A stretch of DNA of 64,000 nucleotides from Ginsengibacter hankyongi (lineage in GTDB: Bacteria > Bacteroidota > Bacteroidia > Chitinophagales > Chitinophagaceae), in assembly GCF_008710285.1 (NCBI RefSeq), contig NZ_VYQF01000001.1, forward strand, positions 1,311,501-1,375,500, written 5' to 3'. A model generated the notes under the pieces. That model saw nothing but the letters and a program-made list of their open reading frames with translations. It was not told the origin of the DNA and ran no database searches. This document shows positions 26,249 through 38,000 of the stretch, one piece after another. The number at the start of each line of letters is the position of its first letter. Within the stretch, counting starts at the first letter, position 1. The translations under genes were made by a program, and so were the position numbers.

Positions 26249-27256
26249 CTAAAATTTCGGGCAAGGAATTCCTTTGGAACCTGCAGGTTTTTTTACATAG
26301 ATCAATGAAATTTCCATGCCCCCGCGGCTTTGAGAACCTGCTTTTAAACTGGAAATATTAATGTCGTACGTAGCACCGATTCTCATTCCTGCAAATTCGA
26401 GACCGAGGTAAGGAATGATAGCATCATCGAAACGATACCAGGAACCTAAATAAATATTAGAAGGATTAGTGCTGGCATTATCAAGGACGGCAGCAAGCGC
26501 TCCGCCTACGGTTGTTTCGGTTGCCTTATTCTGGTACTGGTAAATACCACTGGTATGCAAAGTAAGAATATCGGATACCGGAAAATAGCCGCCCGCGCTA
26601 ATGGTAGTACGTGTTGCAATATTCCAGTTACCGCCCTGGAAACTTTCCTTTGGCCGGTTGATATGGTACATAGATGCGCCGACGTAAAAATTATTGTCTT
26701 CGCTGGTGGAACTGGTAAACAATAAGCCGGCATTCACATCCAAATAATTGATGTTGAGTTGTTGCGCATTAAACACGTCTGCAGTTACACCGGTAAACCC
26801 GAATGGAGTCAATTGGTCTTCAAATTTCAGGTTGTCGGTATTTAGTCTTTTCTGGCCGTAAGTTCCCTGGAAGCCGATTCCTAATTGCTGGAATCCATCT
26901 TCATCTAACGATTTATGGTAGGAAGTAGAAATTCCCAGGTAATTGTTGGTGAGCACTCCTCCTCCTGCTTTGTCTGTTAAGGCTAAAATACCCAGGCCCC
27001 ATGTATCATAGTCAGGAAGCTTGCTTTTTAAAATAGGAAAATCAACACTTAAAGTTGACGTGGTATATACATTATTAAATGCCGGCCATTGATTGCGATA
27101 ATTACCGGCCACCCGTAAGGTGCCATCAAATTTCCCGGTTAATGCGGGATTTAAGGTAAGGGGCGAAGCAAAAAATTGCGAGAAATGAGGATCCTGCGCA
27201 TTGGCAAAAAAACTCATAAGTAACAGGATAGCAAAAAGAGATAGTCTTGTTTTCAT
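26249..27256 (-). CDS. PorP/SprF family type IX secretion-associated outer-membrane protein
   Basis: A 335-residue beta-barrel protein. The ATG at 27254-27256 gives a clean Sec signal peptide (KTRLSLFAILLLMSFFANAQ) cut before DPHFSQFF. The mature start D-P-H-F-S-Q-F-F-A-S-P-L-T-L-N-P-A-L-T-G is the hallmark of the PorP/SprF family. Alternating aromatic and polar strands and conserved L-G-I-G patches follow, ending in a Cys-Pro-Lys-Phe tail. SprF proteins work with the type IX machinery to export a specific partner, often a giant adhesin encoded beside them. No such partner is here, so this is an orphan copy. An alternative TTG start three codons upstream is less likely. Confidence 0.9.
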   Translation of the reverse strand: MKTRLSLFAILLLMSFFANAQDPHFSQFFASPLTLNPALTGKFDGTLRVAGNYRNQWPAFNNVYTTSTLSVDFPILKSKLPDYDTWGLGILALTDKAGGGVLTNNYLGISTSYHKSLDEDGFQQLGIGFQGTYGQKRLNTDNLKFEDQLTPFGFTGVTADVFNAQQLNINYLDVNAGLLFTSSTSEDNNFYVGASMYHINRPKESFQGGNWNIATRTTISAGGYFPVSDILTLHTSGIYQYQNKATETTVGGALAAVLDNASTNPSNIYLGSWYRFDDAIIPYLGLEFAGMRIGATYDINISSLKAGSQSRGGMEISLIYVKKPAGSKGIPCPKF

Positions 27257-27390
27257 TACAGGCAATATTCTGATATTTAAAGATAGGAGTAAATTTTTTA
27301 TTATACCTCAAAAACCTATAATAACAAAAGACCGTAATTTTTATTGTACCGCTGCACCCTAAACCCGGCAAGCCAGTAGACCAAAAGAAA

Positions 27391-27775
27391 TTCACCACAA
27401 AAGCGCGAAGAGCAAAAAGAAAAGTTTTGTTTTTTCGGCCAATAAAATCCTTAGTGTTCTTTGTGGCTTCGTGGTATAAAATAAACCTCTGAGCTTAAAA
27501 AGAAGTTCACCACAAAGGCGCGAAGAGCACAAAGAAAAGCTTTGTTTTTTCGGCCAATTTAATCCTTAGTGTTCTTTGTGTCTTCGTGGTATAAAATAAA
27601 CCTCGAACCTAATAAGAAATTCACCACAAAGGCACGAAAGGCACAAAGAAAAACTTTGTTGTTTCGCCAATAAAATCCTTTGTGTTCTTTGTGGCTTCGT
27701 GGTATAAAGCAACCCTCGAGTGTGAAAAGAAATTCACCCCAAAGGCGCGAAGAGCACAAAGAAAAGGTTGTTTTT
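27391..27775. repeat. Four-copy tandem array of a ~114-bp hairpin-forming repeat
   Basis: Units begin at 27391, 27506, 27620 and 27733 (spacing 115, 114, 113); the fourth stops after about 40 bp. Each starts TTCACCACAAAGGCGCGAAG and ends with TTTGTGGCTTCGTGGTATAAA, which is partly the reverse complement of the start, so each unit can form a stem of roughly 25 bp around an AT-rich loop. The reading frames inside it are by-products of the repeat. The array fills most of the 27257-27849 gap between the PorP/SprF gene and upp. Confidence 0.85.
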
Positions 27776-27849
27776 GTCTTTCGCGAAAGTCTTTTCTGTT
27801 TTTGATTTCAGAAGCCACGTAAGGTTCAAACTAATTCTAAAATGTGGTA

Positions 27850-28500
27850 TTACATTTGGACTTTCACACCGTATGAAAGGTCCCCCGCATCTCCTAAGCC
27901 GGGAACAATATACCCCTTTGCTGTTAACTCATCATCAATATCGCCACACCAGATTATTGCCTTAGGTTCAGCACGCAGAATATATTCAATACCTACTGTA
28001 CAGGCGAGCGCACATACGATATGAATCTCAGCAGGATTGCCTTCCCCCCTGATATATTGTATTGTCTTTACCAATGAAGAACCTGTAGCCAGCATTGGAT
28101 CAGATATAATAACCACCCGGCCTTCCATTTCGGGGCAACTAATATAATCGAGGCTTATCTCAAAAGTTCCATCGGGATTATGTTTACGATACGCACTTAT
28201 AAAAGCATTATCTGCCTTATCAAAATAATTCAATAAGCCGGTATGCATGGCAAGCCCTGCTCTTAAAATAGTGGCCAGTACAGGCTGCTTTTCCAAAACT
28301 TTACAGGTGGAAGTACCCAGCGGGGTGGTTACTTCTTTTTCAATCCAGGATAATTTTTTACTTATTTCGTAAGCGCTGATCTCTCCTATCTTTTCGAGGT
28401 TCCTGCGAAACCTGGCCCTGTCTTCCTGGATTTCAACGTCTCTCAATTCGGCCAGGTAATTACTCACCAACGAATGCTCTTCACTAAGATTGATTACCAT
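27850..28500 (-). CDS. upp: Uracil phosphoribosyltransferase
   Basis: A 216-residue type I phosphoribosyltransferase that makes UMP from uracil and PRPP in pyrimidine salvage. The PRPP loop is VVIISDPMLATGSSLV (about 124-139) and the uracil-binding signature YIVPGLGDAGDLSYG lies near the C-terminus; LRAGLAMHTGLL is also typical. Length is normal for the family. Transcribed away from anmK with 104 bp between the two start codons. The downstream side is the 114-bp repeat array rather than a gene. Confidence 0.95.
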   Translation of the reverse strand: MVINLSEEHSLVSNYLAELRDVEIQEDRARFRRNLEKIGEISAYEISKKLSWIEKEVTTPLGTSTCKVLEKQPVLATILRAGLAMHTGLLNYFDKADNAFISAYRKHNPDGTFEISLDYISCPEMEGRVVIISDPMLATGSSLVKTIQYIRGEGNPAEIHIVCALACTVGIEYILRAEPKAIIWCGDIDDELTAKGYIVPGLGDAGDLSYGVKVQM

Positions 28501-28549
28501 GATTCACGTTTTAAAGTTGACAGAAGGTGTTATCCAATTCTTAAAGTTA

Positions 28550-28567
28550 TAAATTTGAACAAATCTA
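28550..28567. promoter_or_regulatory. Back-to-back -7 boxes for anmK (+) and upp (-)
   Basis: Plus-strand TAAATTTG (28550-28557) lies 48 nt before the anmK ATG; minus-strand TAGATTTG (rc of 28560-28567) lies 60 nt before the upp ATG. Both fit TAnnTTTG, and both have a TTG about 30 nt further up rather than at the ideal 20, so the assignment is tentative. Confidence 0.4.
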
Positions 28568-28604
28568 AATTCTAAAAGTTTAAAAAGGTAAAAAATCCAA
28601 GAAA

Positions 28605-29693
28605 ATGGTTTACAAGGTGATTGGAATAATGAGTGGAAGTTCGCTTGATGGAATAGACATCGTTTTTACAGAACTACAGGACCAAGGTGGTACATGGCAC
28701 TATGAAATTATGCAGGCGACCTGCTTAGGTTATAATAAAGAATGGCATCAAAAATTGCAGGAAGCTATCTTTCTTTCTGCAAAAGATTATCTTTTATTGC
28801 ATACAGAATACGGAGAATATACCGGGCAAAAAATTAACGAGTTTATTGATAAAAAGAATTTACATCACCAGGTAAATCTTATTGCTTCACATGGGCACAC
28901 CACGTTTCATATGCCTGAGAGAAAAATGACTCACCAGTTAGGCGATGGGGCCGCAATTGCAGCAGCAACTCAACTTCCGGTGGTAAGCGACCTGAGATCA
29001 ATTGATGTGGCGTTTGGCGGGCAGGGTGCTCCGATAGTGCCTTTGGGAGAAAAATTATTATTCACTGAATACAATTATTTTTTAAACATAGGCGGTATAG
29101 CCAATATTTCTATCCATAAAAAAAATGAAGTCATTGCTTTTGATATATGTGCTGCCAACCGGGTTTTAAATATGCTGGCAGAGAAGATAGATCTTGCATA
29201 TGATGACGAAGGAATTATTTCATCACGGGGAAGCGTAAACGAAGATTTACTCTTTCAATTAAATGGGCTTGAATATTATAAACTTCCCGCCCCCAAATCT
29301 TTGGCTAATAGTTTCGGAACCGATATAGTTTATCCATTATTAACTTCGCTTAACCTGAATGTTGAGGATACTTTGCGCACATATGTTGAGCATATTTGTA
29401 TTCAAATAAAGAATTCTCTCGTGGTATTTAAAGAAGAAAAGGTTCAGTATTTGTTTATAACGGGCGGTGGCGCTTTTAATACTTTCCTTATAAAAAGATT
29501 ACAACAAAAACTTGACGAGATAAATTTTGAAATTGTTATTCCCGCTGCTGATGTAGTTAAATATAAAGAAGCTTTGATAATGGCATTGCTGGGGGCGCTC
29601 CGTTGGCGGGAGCAATACACCGTGCTGTCGTCGGTTACAGGTGCCACCCGAAATAGTATTGGCGGGGCTTTATGGCTGGGCACTGAAGCATAA
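28605..29693 (+). CDS. anmK: Anhydro-N-acetylmuramic acid kinase
   Basis: A 362-residue ASKHA-fold kinase that phosphorylates and opens 1,6-anhydro-MurNAc, recycling peptidoglycan. The N-terminal ATP phosphate loop GIMSGSSLDGIDIVF is diagnostic. SHGHTTFH (about 95-102), the NIGGIANISI motif near 164 and FITGGGAFN in the C-terminal domain complete the family pattern. MSGSSLDG shows Ser where many homologues have Thr, a mild variation. One of few plus-strand genes here, divergent from upp. Confidence 0.93.
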   Translation: MVYKVIGIMSGSSLDGIDIVFTELQDQGGTWHYEIMQATCLGYNKEWHQKLQEAIFLSAKDYLLLHTEYGEYTGQKINEFIDKKNLHHQVNLIASHGHTTFHMPERKMTHQLGDGAAIAAATQLPVVSDLRSIDVAFGGQGAPIVPLGEKLLFTEYNYFLNIGGIANISIHKKNEVIAFDICAANRVLNMLAEKIDLAYDDEGIISSRGSVNEDLLFQLNGLEYYKLPAPKSLANSFGTDIVYPLLTSLNLNVEDTLRTYVEHICIQIKNSLVVFKEEKVQYLFITGGGAFNTFLIKRLQQKLDEINFEIVIPAADVVKYKEALIMALLGALRWREQYTVLSSVTGATRNSIGGALWLGTEA

Positions 29694-30049
29694 TGATAAT
29701 TTACTTATTTTAAGTTATAGAATTCGGTATTTTAATCTCAAATCCTTAATAACAAAAAAAATCAACGCTTCATAAAAAAACTAAAAATATGAATGATTGT
29801 ATAAAATAAAATTAATCCCGGCGATAGCCTATATCCAGGCTAAGTGCAACTTACCCACTACGTGCAATGCCAGGCTTTGGTAACAACAATTTCATTTCTT
29901 AACGACTATCAATCAAATTTTCTTAACGCCTTATTTATAGGCCTGTGCTCAATGCCTTGCAGCTTTTTGCTGCGGTTATTCCATCTGATCTTAAAAGATT
30001 ATGTATCATTTTTCCTTAAAATTGTTTTTATTGTGATAAATTTTATTCA
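29694..30049 (+). other. Gene-free region with small stem-loops between anmK and a lipoprotein gene
   Basis: In 356 bp no gene is supported. A stem-loop TAGCCT-ATATCC-AGGCTA lies at 29825-29842, followed by two GTGCAA copies and a second hairpin GCAGC-TTTTT-GCTGC near 29958-29972. No T-run follows either, so they are not obvious terminators. Confidence 0.4.
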
Positions 30050-30475
30050 ATGAAAAAACTCATTTTATTATTGGCTGTGTTTTCTTTCATAGCATTTTCC
30101 TGTGGCAGCGACGCCAAAAAAGCTTCGACTGAAAAAGAGGTTTATGAAAAAACAAAAGAAAGCCTCAAGGAGAAAGAAGAAAAAAGCCCGCAAAATTTCT
30201 TGTTTGTTGACGGGCATGATAAACGAAATCTTTTTGGGCAAACCGTTATTAAAGGTTCACTCACTAATAAAGCCACCATTGCCGTTTTTAAGGATGTAGT
30301 TATAAATTTATCATTTTACAGTAAAACACATGCATTACTGGAAACAGACAAAGAAACTGTTTTCGAAGTATTACATCCCGGTGAATCTAAAAATTTTAAA
30401 ACAAAATATTTTGCTCCGAAGGGAACGGATAGCGTTGCGCTCGCTGTGTTAGGAGCTAAAGTTGTTAAGGAATAA
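30050..30475 (+). CDS. Small predicted lipoprotein with C-terminal beta domain
   Basis: A 141-residue protein starting MKKLILLLAVFSFIAFSC: a lipoprotein signal peptide with Cys18 as the lipidation site. A charged Lys/Glu-rich linker (20-48, likely helical) leads to a beta-sandwich-like domain (about 50-140) with VIKGSLTNKATIAVFKDVVI and VLHPGESKNFKTKYFAP, a pattern like FxLYD-type domains. Function unknown. It lies alone between anmK and the convergent rpoC gene. Confidence 0.7.
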   Translation: MKKLILLLAVFSFIAFSCGSDAKKASTEKEVYEKTKESLKEKEEKSPQNFLFVDGHDKRNLFGQTVIKGSLTNKATIAVFKDVVINLSFYSKTHALLETDKETVFEVLHPGESKNFKTKYFAPKGTDSVALAVLGAKVVKE

Positions 30476-30540
30476 ATGCTGGATACTAAGTGCTAGATGC
30501 TAGACTGGATGGGGATGCCGGATGCTGGATGCTAGATGGA
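30476..30540. repeat. GATGCTGGATGCTAGATG-type degenerate short repeat
   Basis: About 65 bp built from degenerate copies of GCTGGAT/GCTAGAT directly after the lipoprotein stop codon. No coding potential is seen. Confidence 0.6.
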
Positions 30541-30591
30541 TACCGGACCCATAAGAATTGATCGATGACTTTTCTGCGGTTTAGCGATACT

Positions 30592-30623
30592 AAAAAAGAG
30601 TAAGATTTCTCCTACTCTTTTTT
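30592..30623. terminator. Bidirectional terminator between the lipoprotein gene and rpoC
   Basis: The stem AAAAAAGAGTA with TACTCTTTTTT (10-base loop) gives a T-run on both strands, so it can end the rpoBC transcript on the minus strand and the lipoprotein transcript on the plus strand. It lies 26 bp past the rpoC stop. Confidence 0.8.
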
Positions 30624-30648
30624 AATATTATTCATCTAAATATCATTT

Positions 30649-33600
30649 CTATTCTTCTTCATCAAAAGCCATTGCTTCTTTTGTAGTCATTAATAGTTCA
30701 TATTCTTCTTTGCTACCCACGATCATATTTTCAAACTCTCTCAATCCTGTTCCTGCAGGTATTGGATGGCCGGTAATTACATTTTCTTTCAGGCCAAGCA
30801 TCGTATCTGTTTTACCTTGTATGGCAGCAGAAGACAATACTTTAGTTGTTTCCTGGAACGATGCTGCAGATATCCAGCTTTGTGTGCCCAATGAAGCTTT
30901 TGTAATTCCCAATAATAATGGAGAAGAAGTTGCAGGTCTTGCATCACGATACTCAACCGTTTTCTTATCGGCACGGCGAAGAATAGAATTTTCTTCTCTT
31001 ATTTCACGAAGTGTAACAATTTTACCAGGACGCATTTTAGTGCTATCACCGGATTCGGTTACAACCTTCTTGTCGAAGATCCAATCATTCTCTGTATTAA
31101 AATCGTACCTGTCTTCGGTATCTCCTTCGAGGAATTTAGTGTCACCAGCATCTTCAATAGTTACCTTACGCATCATCTGGCGAACGATCACTTCAATATG
31201 TTTATCATTGATTTTTACACCTTGCAAACGATACACTTCCTGTATCTCATTTACCACGTATTCCTGAACCGCGAACGGGCCTTTAATTGAAAGAATATCA
31301 GCAGGGGCAATTTGTCCATCAGATAAAGCAACACCGGCTTTTATAAAGTCACCATCCTGCGCCAAAATCTGGCGGGTAAGAGGTACAAGGTATTTCTTCA
31401 CCACTCCGTCTTTTGCTTCCACGATAATTTCCCTGTTACCACGCTTAATATTTCCAAAAGACACCACACCGTCAATTTCAGAAACAACTGCAGGGTTACC
31501 CGGATTTCTTGCTTCAAACAATTCAGTTACACGTGGCAAACCTCCTGTTATATCTCTTAACTTTCCTAATACCCTTGGAATTTTTACCACTACCTGGCCA
31601 GCTCTTACCTCTTCGCCTTCATCCATTATGATGTGCGAACCAACTGGTAAATTATATGATTTGGATTCCTTTTTACCTTCAACAATTAATGAAGGAATAC
31701 GGGCTTTATCTTTAGTTTCAATAACAACTTTTTCCCTATGCCCTGTTTGTTCATCAGCTTCTTCACGGTAAGTGATGCCATCCACAATATGTTCAAACTT
31801 GATATTACCATCAATTTCAGAAACAATAACATTATTGAACGGATCCCATGTACAAATAACTTCTCCTTTTGTAATTTTCTGTCCGTCTTTTACATTAAGT
31901 GTTGCCCCATAAGGAACGTTATTGGTAATAAGGAGACGATCGTTCTTAACATCCATAATCCTTACTTCACCTGTGCGGCCAATAACCACTTTTGTTTTTT
32001 CGCCTGAGTTACTAACGGCATCGACTGTACGCAATCCATCAAACTGAATCGTGCCGTCAAATTTAGCGTTCAACGTAGATTCAACAGATGCAGAACCTGC
32101 AACACCACCCACGTGGAATGTACGCAAAGTAAGCTGTGTTCCCGGCTCACCAATTGATTGCGCTGCAATGATACCAACTGCATCTCCTTTTTGAGCAGTA
32201 TAACCTGAAGCAAGGTTTTTGCCATAACATTTAACGCAAACTCCACGACGGCTTTCGCATGTAAGTACAGAACGTATTTCCACATTTTCAACACCTGCTT
32301 CATCAATGGCATGTGCAATTTCCTCAGTTATTATACCACCGGCTTCTACAATCAAATCGTCATTAACCGGGTTATAAACATTATGTAAAGAAGTTCTTCC
32401 CAATATTCTATCATACAACGGTTCAATAATATCTTCATTATCTTTTAGCGCCGTAGTAGCAATTCCCCTTAATGTTCCGCAGTCCTCTTCGTTTATTACC
32501 ACGTCCTGTGCAACGTCCACAAGCCTCCTTGTTAAGTAACCTGCATCAGCAGTTTTCAATGCTGTATCTGCAAGACCTTTACGAGCACCGTGTGTAGAAA
32601 TAAAATATTCCAATACATTCAACCCATCCTTAAAATTAGAAAGGATAGGGTTTTCAATAATTTCACTTCCGGTACTACCTGATTTTCGTGGCTTTGCCAT
32701 TAAACCCCTGATACCAGCCAACTGCTTAATTTGCTGCTTGGAACCCCTTGCACCGGAATCAAGCATCATGTAAACAGAATTGAAACCCTGTTTATCTGCG
32801 GCCAATTCGCGTATAAGCGTTTCAGTCAGACGTGTATCTACCCTGCTCCAGATATCAATGATACCGTTATATCTTTCATTATTGGTGATAAGCCCGGCAT
32901 TATAGTTATCCCAAACTTCATCAACCTCGCCTGTTGCATTATCAATCATTTCCTGTTTAGTGTCAGGAATAATAAGATCATTAATATTAAACGACAATCC
33001 ACCCCTAAAAGCCATACGGAAACCAAGCTGCTTTATATCATCCAGGAATTTTGCAGTGGCCGGAATGTTAGTCCATTTAATAATATCACCAATAATTTCA
33101 CGTAATGCTTTTTTAGTAAGCAAAGCATTTACATAACCAGCGCCTTTGGGAACATGCTGATTAAATATTACACGGCCAACAGTTGTATCAATTAATTTAT
33201 TTTGAAATGTTCCATCATCATTGCGAATATCAACTTTCACTTTGATGGTTGCATGCAGATCAATTTTCTGTTCGTTATAAGCGATAATTACTTCTTCAGG
33301 AGAATAGTATGATTTTCCTTCGCCTCTTACCACCTGGTCTTTGGTAGACTTCTTTGCTTTCGTAATATAATATAATCCAAGAACCATATCCTGTGACGGA
33401 AGGGTAATCGGTGTTCCGTTTTGAGGATTTAATATATTATGTGAAGAAAGCATCAACATCTGAGCTTCTAAAATTGCAGCGTTGCTTAAAGGAACGTGAA
33501 CAGCCATCTGGTCACCATCGAAATCCGCGTTGAATGCGGTAGTAACCAATGGATGTAACTGAATTGCTTTTCCTTCGATCAACTTTGGCTGGAAAGCCTG

Positions 33601-34941
33601 GATTGATAGGCGGTGCAATGTTGGAGCCCTGTTCAACATAACAGGGTGTCCTTTTAATATATTCTCAAGAATATCCCAAATAATGGCTTCTTTTTTATCA
33701 ACCAACTTACGGGCACTCTTTACAGTTTTTACAATTCCTCTTTCAATTAATTTGCGAATGATAAATGGCTTGAATAATTCAGCAGCCATATCTTTTGGCA
33801 AACCGCATTCATGCATTTTTAATTCAGGCCCTACCACAATTACAGAACGACCTGAGTAATCAACACGCTTTCCTAACAGGTTCTGACGGAAACGTCCCTG
33901 TTTACCTTTTAGAACATCACTCAACGATTTTAACGCACGTCCGCCTTCTGCTTTTACAGCATTAGATTTTCTTGAGTTATCAAATAATGAATCAATAGCT
34001 TCCTGCAACATCCTTTTTTCATTACGAAGAATTACTTCAGGAGCTTTAATTTCCAATAATCTTTTTAAACGGTTGTTACGGATAATAACACGTCGGTATA
34101 AATCATTTAAATCAGATGAAGCAAAACGGCCACCATCTAACGGTACCAGTGGACGCAGTTCAGGCGGAATAACCGGTATGTATTGCATCACCATCCATTC
34201 AGGACGGTTATTGATTCTTGTATTAGCATCACGGAAACTCTCTACCACGCTTAGACGCTTTAAAGCATCTGCTTTACGTTGTTGTGATGTTTCGTTGGCC
34301 GCAGCGTTACGAAGATCGAAAGACAATTGATCGAGATCGATTCTCTGTAACATATCGTGAACCGCTTCTGCACCCATCTTAGCTATAAACTTATCAGGGT
34401 CTTCATCAGGCAAATGCTGGTTGTCTTTTGGAAGGGTATCCAAAATATCCAGGTACTCTTCTTCAGTTAAAAGATCGCCATAGTTCTGGCCTTTATCTGC
34501 ACGGATACCTGATTGTATTACCACAAATCTTTCATAGTAAACAATCGTTTCTAATTTCTTAGAACTCATGCCGAGCAGGTAACCAATTTTATTTGGCAGC
34601 GATTTAAAATACCAGATATGAACAACAGGAACCACCAATTTAATGTGTCCCATTCTTTCGCGGCGCACTTTCTTTTCTGTAACTTCAACACCACAGCGGT
34701 CGCACACAATACCTTTATAACGGATACGCTTATACTTTCCGCAGGCGCATTCATAATCTTTTACCGGCCCGAAAATTCTTTCGCAAAACAAACCATCTCT
34801 TTCAGGTTTGTAAGTACGGTAGTTAATTGTTTCAGGCTTTAATACTTCACCGTAGCTTCTTTCTAAAATAGAATCAGGAGAAGTAAGGCCAATTGTAATT
34901 TGAGAAAACGTTGGACGTGGACGATTTTCTTTTCTTATCAT
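30649..34941 (-). CDS. rpoC: RNA polymerase subunit beta'
   Basis: The 1430-residue beta' subunit, full length for Bacteroidota. The N-terminal zinc ribbon is seen (C-A-C-G ... C-D-R-C, about 66-85), the catalytic magnesium loop [12 protein letters not shown] is intact in the middle of the first half, and the trigger-loop region follows ([18 protein letters not shown]). The second zinc site is shown by [13 protein letters not shown]. It lies 89 bp after rpoB and ends at a bidirectional terminator. Nothing unusual in the catalytic regions. Confidence 0.98.
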   Translation of the reverse strand: MIRKENRPRPTFSQITIGLTSPDSILERSYGEVLKPETINYRTYKPERDGLFCERIFGPVKDYECACGKYKRIRYKGIVCDRCGVEVTEKKVRRERMGHIKLVVPVVHIWYFKSLPNKIGYLLGMSSKKLETIVYYERFVVIQSGIRADKGQNYGDLLTEEEYLDILDTLPKDNQHLPDEDPDKFIAKMGAEAVHDMLQRIDLDQLSFDLRNAAANETSQQRKADALKRLSVVESFRDANTRINNRPEWMVMQYIPVIPPELRPLVPLDGGRFASSDLNDLYRRVIIRNNRLKRLLEIKAPEVILRNEKRMLQEAIDSLFDNSRKSNAVKAEGGRALKSLSDVLKGKQGRFRQNLLGKRVDYSGRSVIVVGPELKMHECGLPKDMAAELFKPFIIRKLIERGIVKTVKSARKLVDKKEAIIWDILENILKGHPVMLNRAPTLHRLSIQAFQPKLIEGKAIQLHPLVTTAFNADFDGDQMAVHVPLSNAAILEAQMLMLSSHNILNPQNGTPITLPSQDMVLGLYYITKAKKSTKDQVVRGEGKSYYSPEEVIIAYNEQKIDLHATIKVKVDIRNDDGTFQNKLIDTTVGRVIFNQHVPKGAGYVNALLTKKALREIIGDIIKWTNIPATAKFLDDIKQLGFRMAFRGGLSFNINDLIIPDTKQEMIDNATGEVDEVWDNYNAGLITNNERYNGIIDIWSRVDTRLTETLIRELAADKQGFNSVYMMLDSGARGSKQQIKQLAGIRGLMAKPRKSGSTGSEIIENPILSNFKDGLNVLEYFISTHGARKGLADTALKTADAGYLTRRLVDVAQDVVINEEDCGTLRGIATTALKDNEDIIEPLYDRILGRTSLHNVYNPVNDDLIVEAGGIITEEIAHAIDEAGVENVEIRSVLTCESRRGVCVKCYGKNLASGYTAQKGDAVGIIAAQSIGEPGTQLTLRTFHVGGVAGSASVESTLNAKFDGTIQFDGLRTVDAVSNSGEKTKVVIGRTGEVRIMDVKNDRLLITNNVPYGATLNVKDGQKITKGEVICTWDPFNNVIVSEIDGNIKFEHIVDGITYREEADEQTGHREKVVIETKDKARIPSLIVEGKKESKSYNLPVGSHIIMDEGEEVRAGQVVVKIPRVLGKLRDITGGLPRVTELFEARNPGNPAVVSEIDGVVSFGNIKRGNREIIVEAKDGVVKKYLVPLTRQILAQDGDFIKAGVALSDGQIAPADILSIKGPFAVQEYVVNEIQEVYRLQGVKINDKHIEVIVRQMMRKVTIEDAGDTKFLEGDTEDRYDFNTENDWIFDKKVVTESGDSTKMRPGKIVTLREIREENSILRRADKKTVEYRDARPATSSPLLLGITKASLGTQSWISAASFQETTKVLSSAAIQGKTDTMLGLKENVITGHPIPAGTGLREFENMIVGSKEEYELLMTTKEAMAFDEEE

Positions 34942-35030
34942 ATTTTATTTTATTTACCCCAAATCCAAATGAGGATCTTGAGCTTTTTAATTTATTTTTT
35001 TCTGATCTTCCAATATCTCTGCTAAAGGAA

Positions 35031-38000
35031 TTATTCGAATTGTAAATCCAATCCCAAACCTCTTAATTCATGAACCAATACGTTGAATGATTCAGGAACG
35101 CCGGGTCTTGGAATATTATCACCTTTCACAATAGCCTCATAAGTCTTGGCTCTTCCAATAATATCATCAGATTTCAATGTCAGTAATTCCTGCAAGATGT
35201 TTGATGCACCGTAAGCTTCCAATGCCCATACTTCCATTTCACCAAAACGCTGACCACCAAACTGTGCTTTACCACCCAGAGGTTGCTGAGTAATTAAACT
35301 GTACGGCCCGATTGAACGTGCATGCATTTTATCGTCAACCATGTGGTGTAACTTAATAATGTAGATGATGCCCACAGTCGCTTTCTGATCGAAACGATCG
35401 CCGGTTTCACCATCATATAAATAAGTATGTCCAAATGTTGGCAGGTTTGCTTTTTCAATCTGCTCTGCAATTTCTGCAACGGAAGCACCGTCAAAAATCG
35501 GAGTTGCGTATCTCTTATCTAATTTTTCACCAGCCCATCCAAGAACAGTTTCATAGATCTGCCCGAGGTTCATACGACTTGGTACACCTAACGGATTTAA
35601 TACTATATCCACGGGAGTTCCGTCCTCAAGGAAAGGCATATCTTCCTGGCGAACAATTTTTGCAACAATACCTTTATTACCATGGCGGCCCGCCATTTTA
35701 TCACCCACTTTCAACTTACGTTTAACAGCGAGATAAACTTTCGCAAGCTTTAATACGCCAGCTGGTAATTCATCACCAATTGAAATATTAAATTTCTCTC
35801 TCTTGTACCTTCCTAATTCTTCGTTATACTTAATATTATAATTGTGCAACAAAGTATTGATATGATCATCTGTTTTTGCTTCACCAGTCCATCCGAGAGG
35901 ATTTACATTCTGATAATCAATATTAGAAAGATTTTTTGGTGTGAATTTGGAACCTTTGCCAATAAGCATCTCTCCAAAATTATTACTTACGCCCGCTGAA
36001 GTTTTATCTTTCAACAAAACCAAAAGCTTGCTGATGAGTAATTCTAATTGATCGGCTTCGTTTTTCTCATGCGTCTTATCAATCTTTTCAAGAGAAGCCT
36101 TTTCTTTTACTTTACCGTTCTTATCTTTCTTTGCACGCTGGAATAATTTCTTATCGATTACAACACCTTCCGTTCCACTTGGTGCTTTTAATGAAGCATC
36201 CTTTGCATCTCCGGCCTTATCGCCAAAGATTGCCCTTAATAATTTTTCTTCCGGTGTTGGATCGCTTTCGCCTTTAGGAGTAATTTTTCCGATAAGAATA
36301 TCTCCTTCTTTAACCTGTGCACCGATTCTTATTACACCATGCTGATCCAGGTCTTTTGTAGCTTCTTCACTTACGTTAGGAATATCAGGAGTTAATTCTT
36401 CTTCACCCAATTTTGTATCTCTTACTTCAAGTTCAAACTCGTCTATATGTATTGAAGTAAACAAATCTTCTTTTACCACTTTCTCGCTGATAACAATAGC
36501 ATCCTCGAAGTTGTAACCTTTCCATGGCATGAATGCCACTTTTAAATTACGCCCAAGCGCTAATTCACCATCTTTTGTAGCATATCCTTCGGTTAAGAAA
36601 TCGCCTGATTTTACAGTTTGGCCTTTCTTTACAGCAGGACGAAGATTAATGCAAGTACTTTGATTGGTTTTTATAAACTTAGTAAGCCTGTAAACAATAA
36701 GATCCTCTTCAAAACTTACTAATTTCTGTGCCTGGTTCCTGTTATATCTAACATGGATTTCATTTGCGTCAACGTATTCAACAACGCCATCCCCATCAGC
36801 ATGTATCTGAATCCTCGCGTCCCTGGCCGCTTTTCCTTCAAGGCCGGTACCCACAATAGGTACCTGCGGAAGAATCAATGGAACAGCCTGGCGTTGCATG
36901 TTTGAACCCATCAATGCTCTGTTGGCATCATCATGCTCAAGGAAAGGAATTAATGAAGCGCTCAATCCAACAATCTGGTTGGGCGCCACGTCCATATATT
37001 CAACTTCATTTTTATCAAGAATAGGGAAATCACCGGTTTCCCGTGATTTCACTTTATCAAATAGAAAATTGGATTTTTCATCAAGCGGCGCGTTTGCCTG
37101 TGCAATTTTTGCGGTATCTTCTTCTTCAGCACTTAAGAAATATACTTTCTTCATATCTACATGGCCATCATGTACTTTACGATAGGGAGTTTCAATGAAA
37201 CCCATCTCGTTAATTTTTGCATGAACGCAAAGTGTAGATATCAAACCAATGTTTGGTCCTTCAGGAGTTTCAATTGTACAAAGACGTCCATAATGTGAAT
37301 AGTGCACGTCACGTACTTCGAATCCTGCACGCTCCCTGCTTAAACCACCAGGTCCGAGTGCTGAAATACGACGTTTATGTGTGATTTCACTTAACGGATT
37401 CGTCTGGTCAAGAAATTGTGATAATTGAGACGTTCCAAAAAATGAATTGATAACCGATGATAAAGTTCTTGCATTGATCAAATCAACCGGGGTAAATACT
37501 TCATTATCTCTTACGTTCATTCTTTCACGAATGGTACGTGCCATACGGGCAAGACCAACGCCAAACTGAGCATATAACTGCTCACCCACGGTGCGTACAC
37601 GGCGATTACTTAAATGATCAATATCATCAATTTCACTTTTTGCATTAGTAAGCAAAACGAGATATTTTATTATCGCAATAATATCTTCCTTAGTTAAAAC
37701 TTTTTTCTCAATTGGATAATTTAAACCAAGCTTACGGTTGATTTTATAACGACCTACTTCACCTAAATCATAACGTTTATCACTAAAAAATAATTTATCA
37801 ATAATGCCACGGGCAGTTTCATCATCCGGTGCATCTGCACCGCGTAACTGGCGGTAAATGTGCTGCACCGCTTCAATCTCACTATTGGATGTATCCTTAT
37901 TTAATGTATTATAAATAATTGCGTAATCACCACTTACTTCTTCTTTCTGAATGAAAACGCTCTTCACCTCAAGCTCCAGAATCATTGCAATATTATCATC

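Noticed and set aside
27391-27775. CRISPR array
   Set aside because: The units are 114 bp with similar sequence along the whole length; there are no short repeats with unique spacers and no cas genes.
27559-27818. Short minus-strand reading frames of 60-66 codons in the 114-bp array
   Set aside because: They repeat with the array, differ only in frame, and encode the same artefact sequence; no start signal or family similarity.
29844-30053. A 69-codon plus-strand frame with hydrophobic C-terminus
   Set aside because: No signal peptide logic, no known family, overlaps the lipoprotein start and the stem-loop region; likely chance in AT-rich DNA.
30710-31267. A 185-codon frame on the plus strand inside rpoC
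   Set aside because: Antisense to a fully conserved rpoC region; no support of its own.
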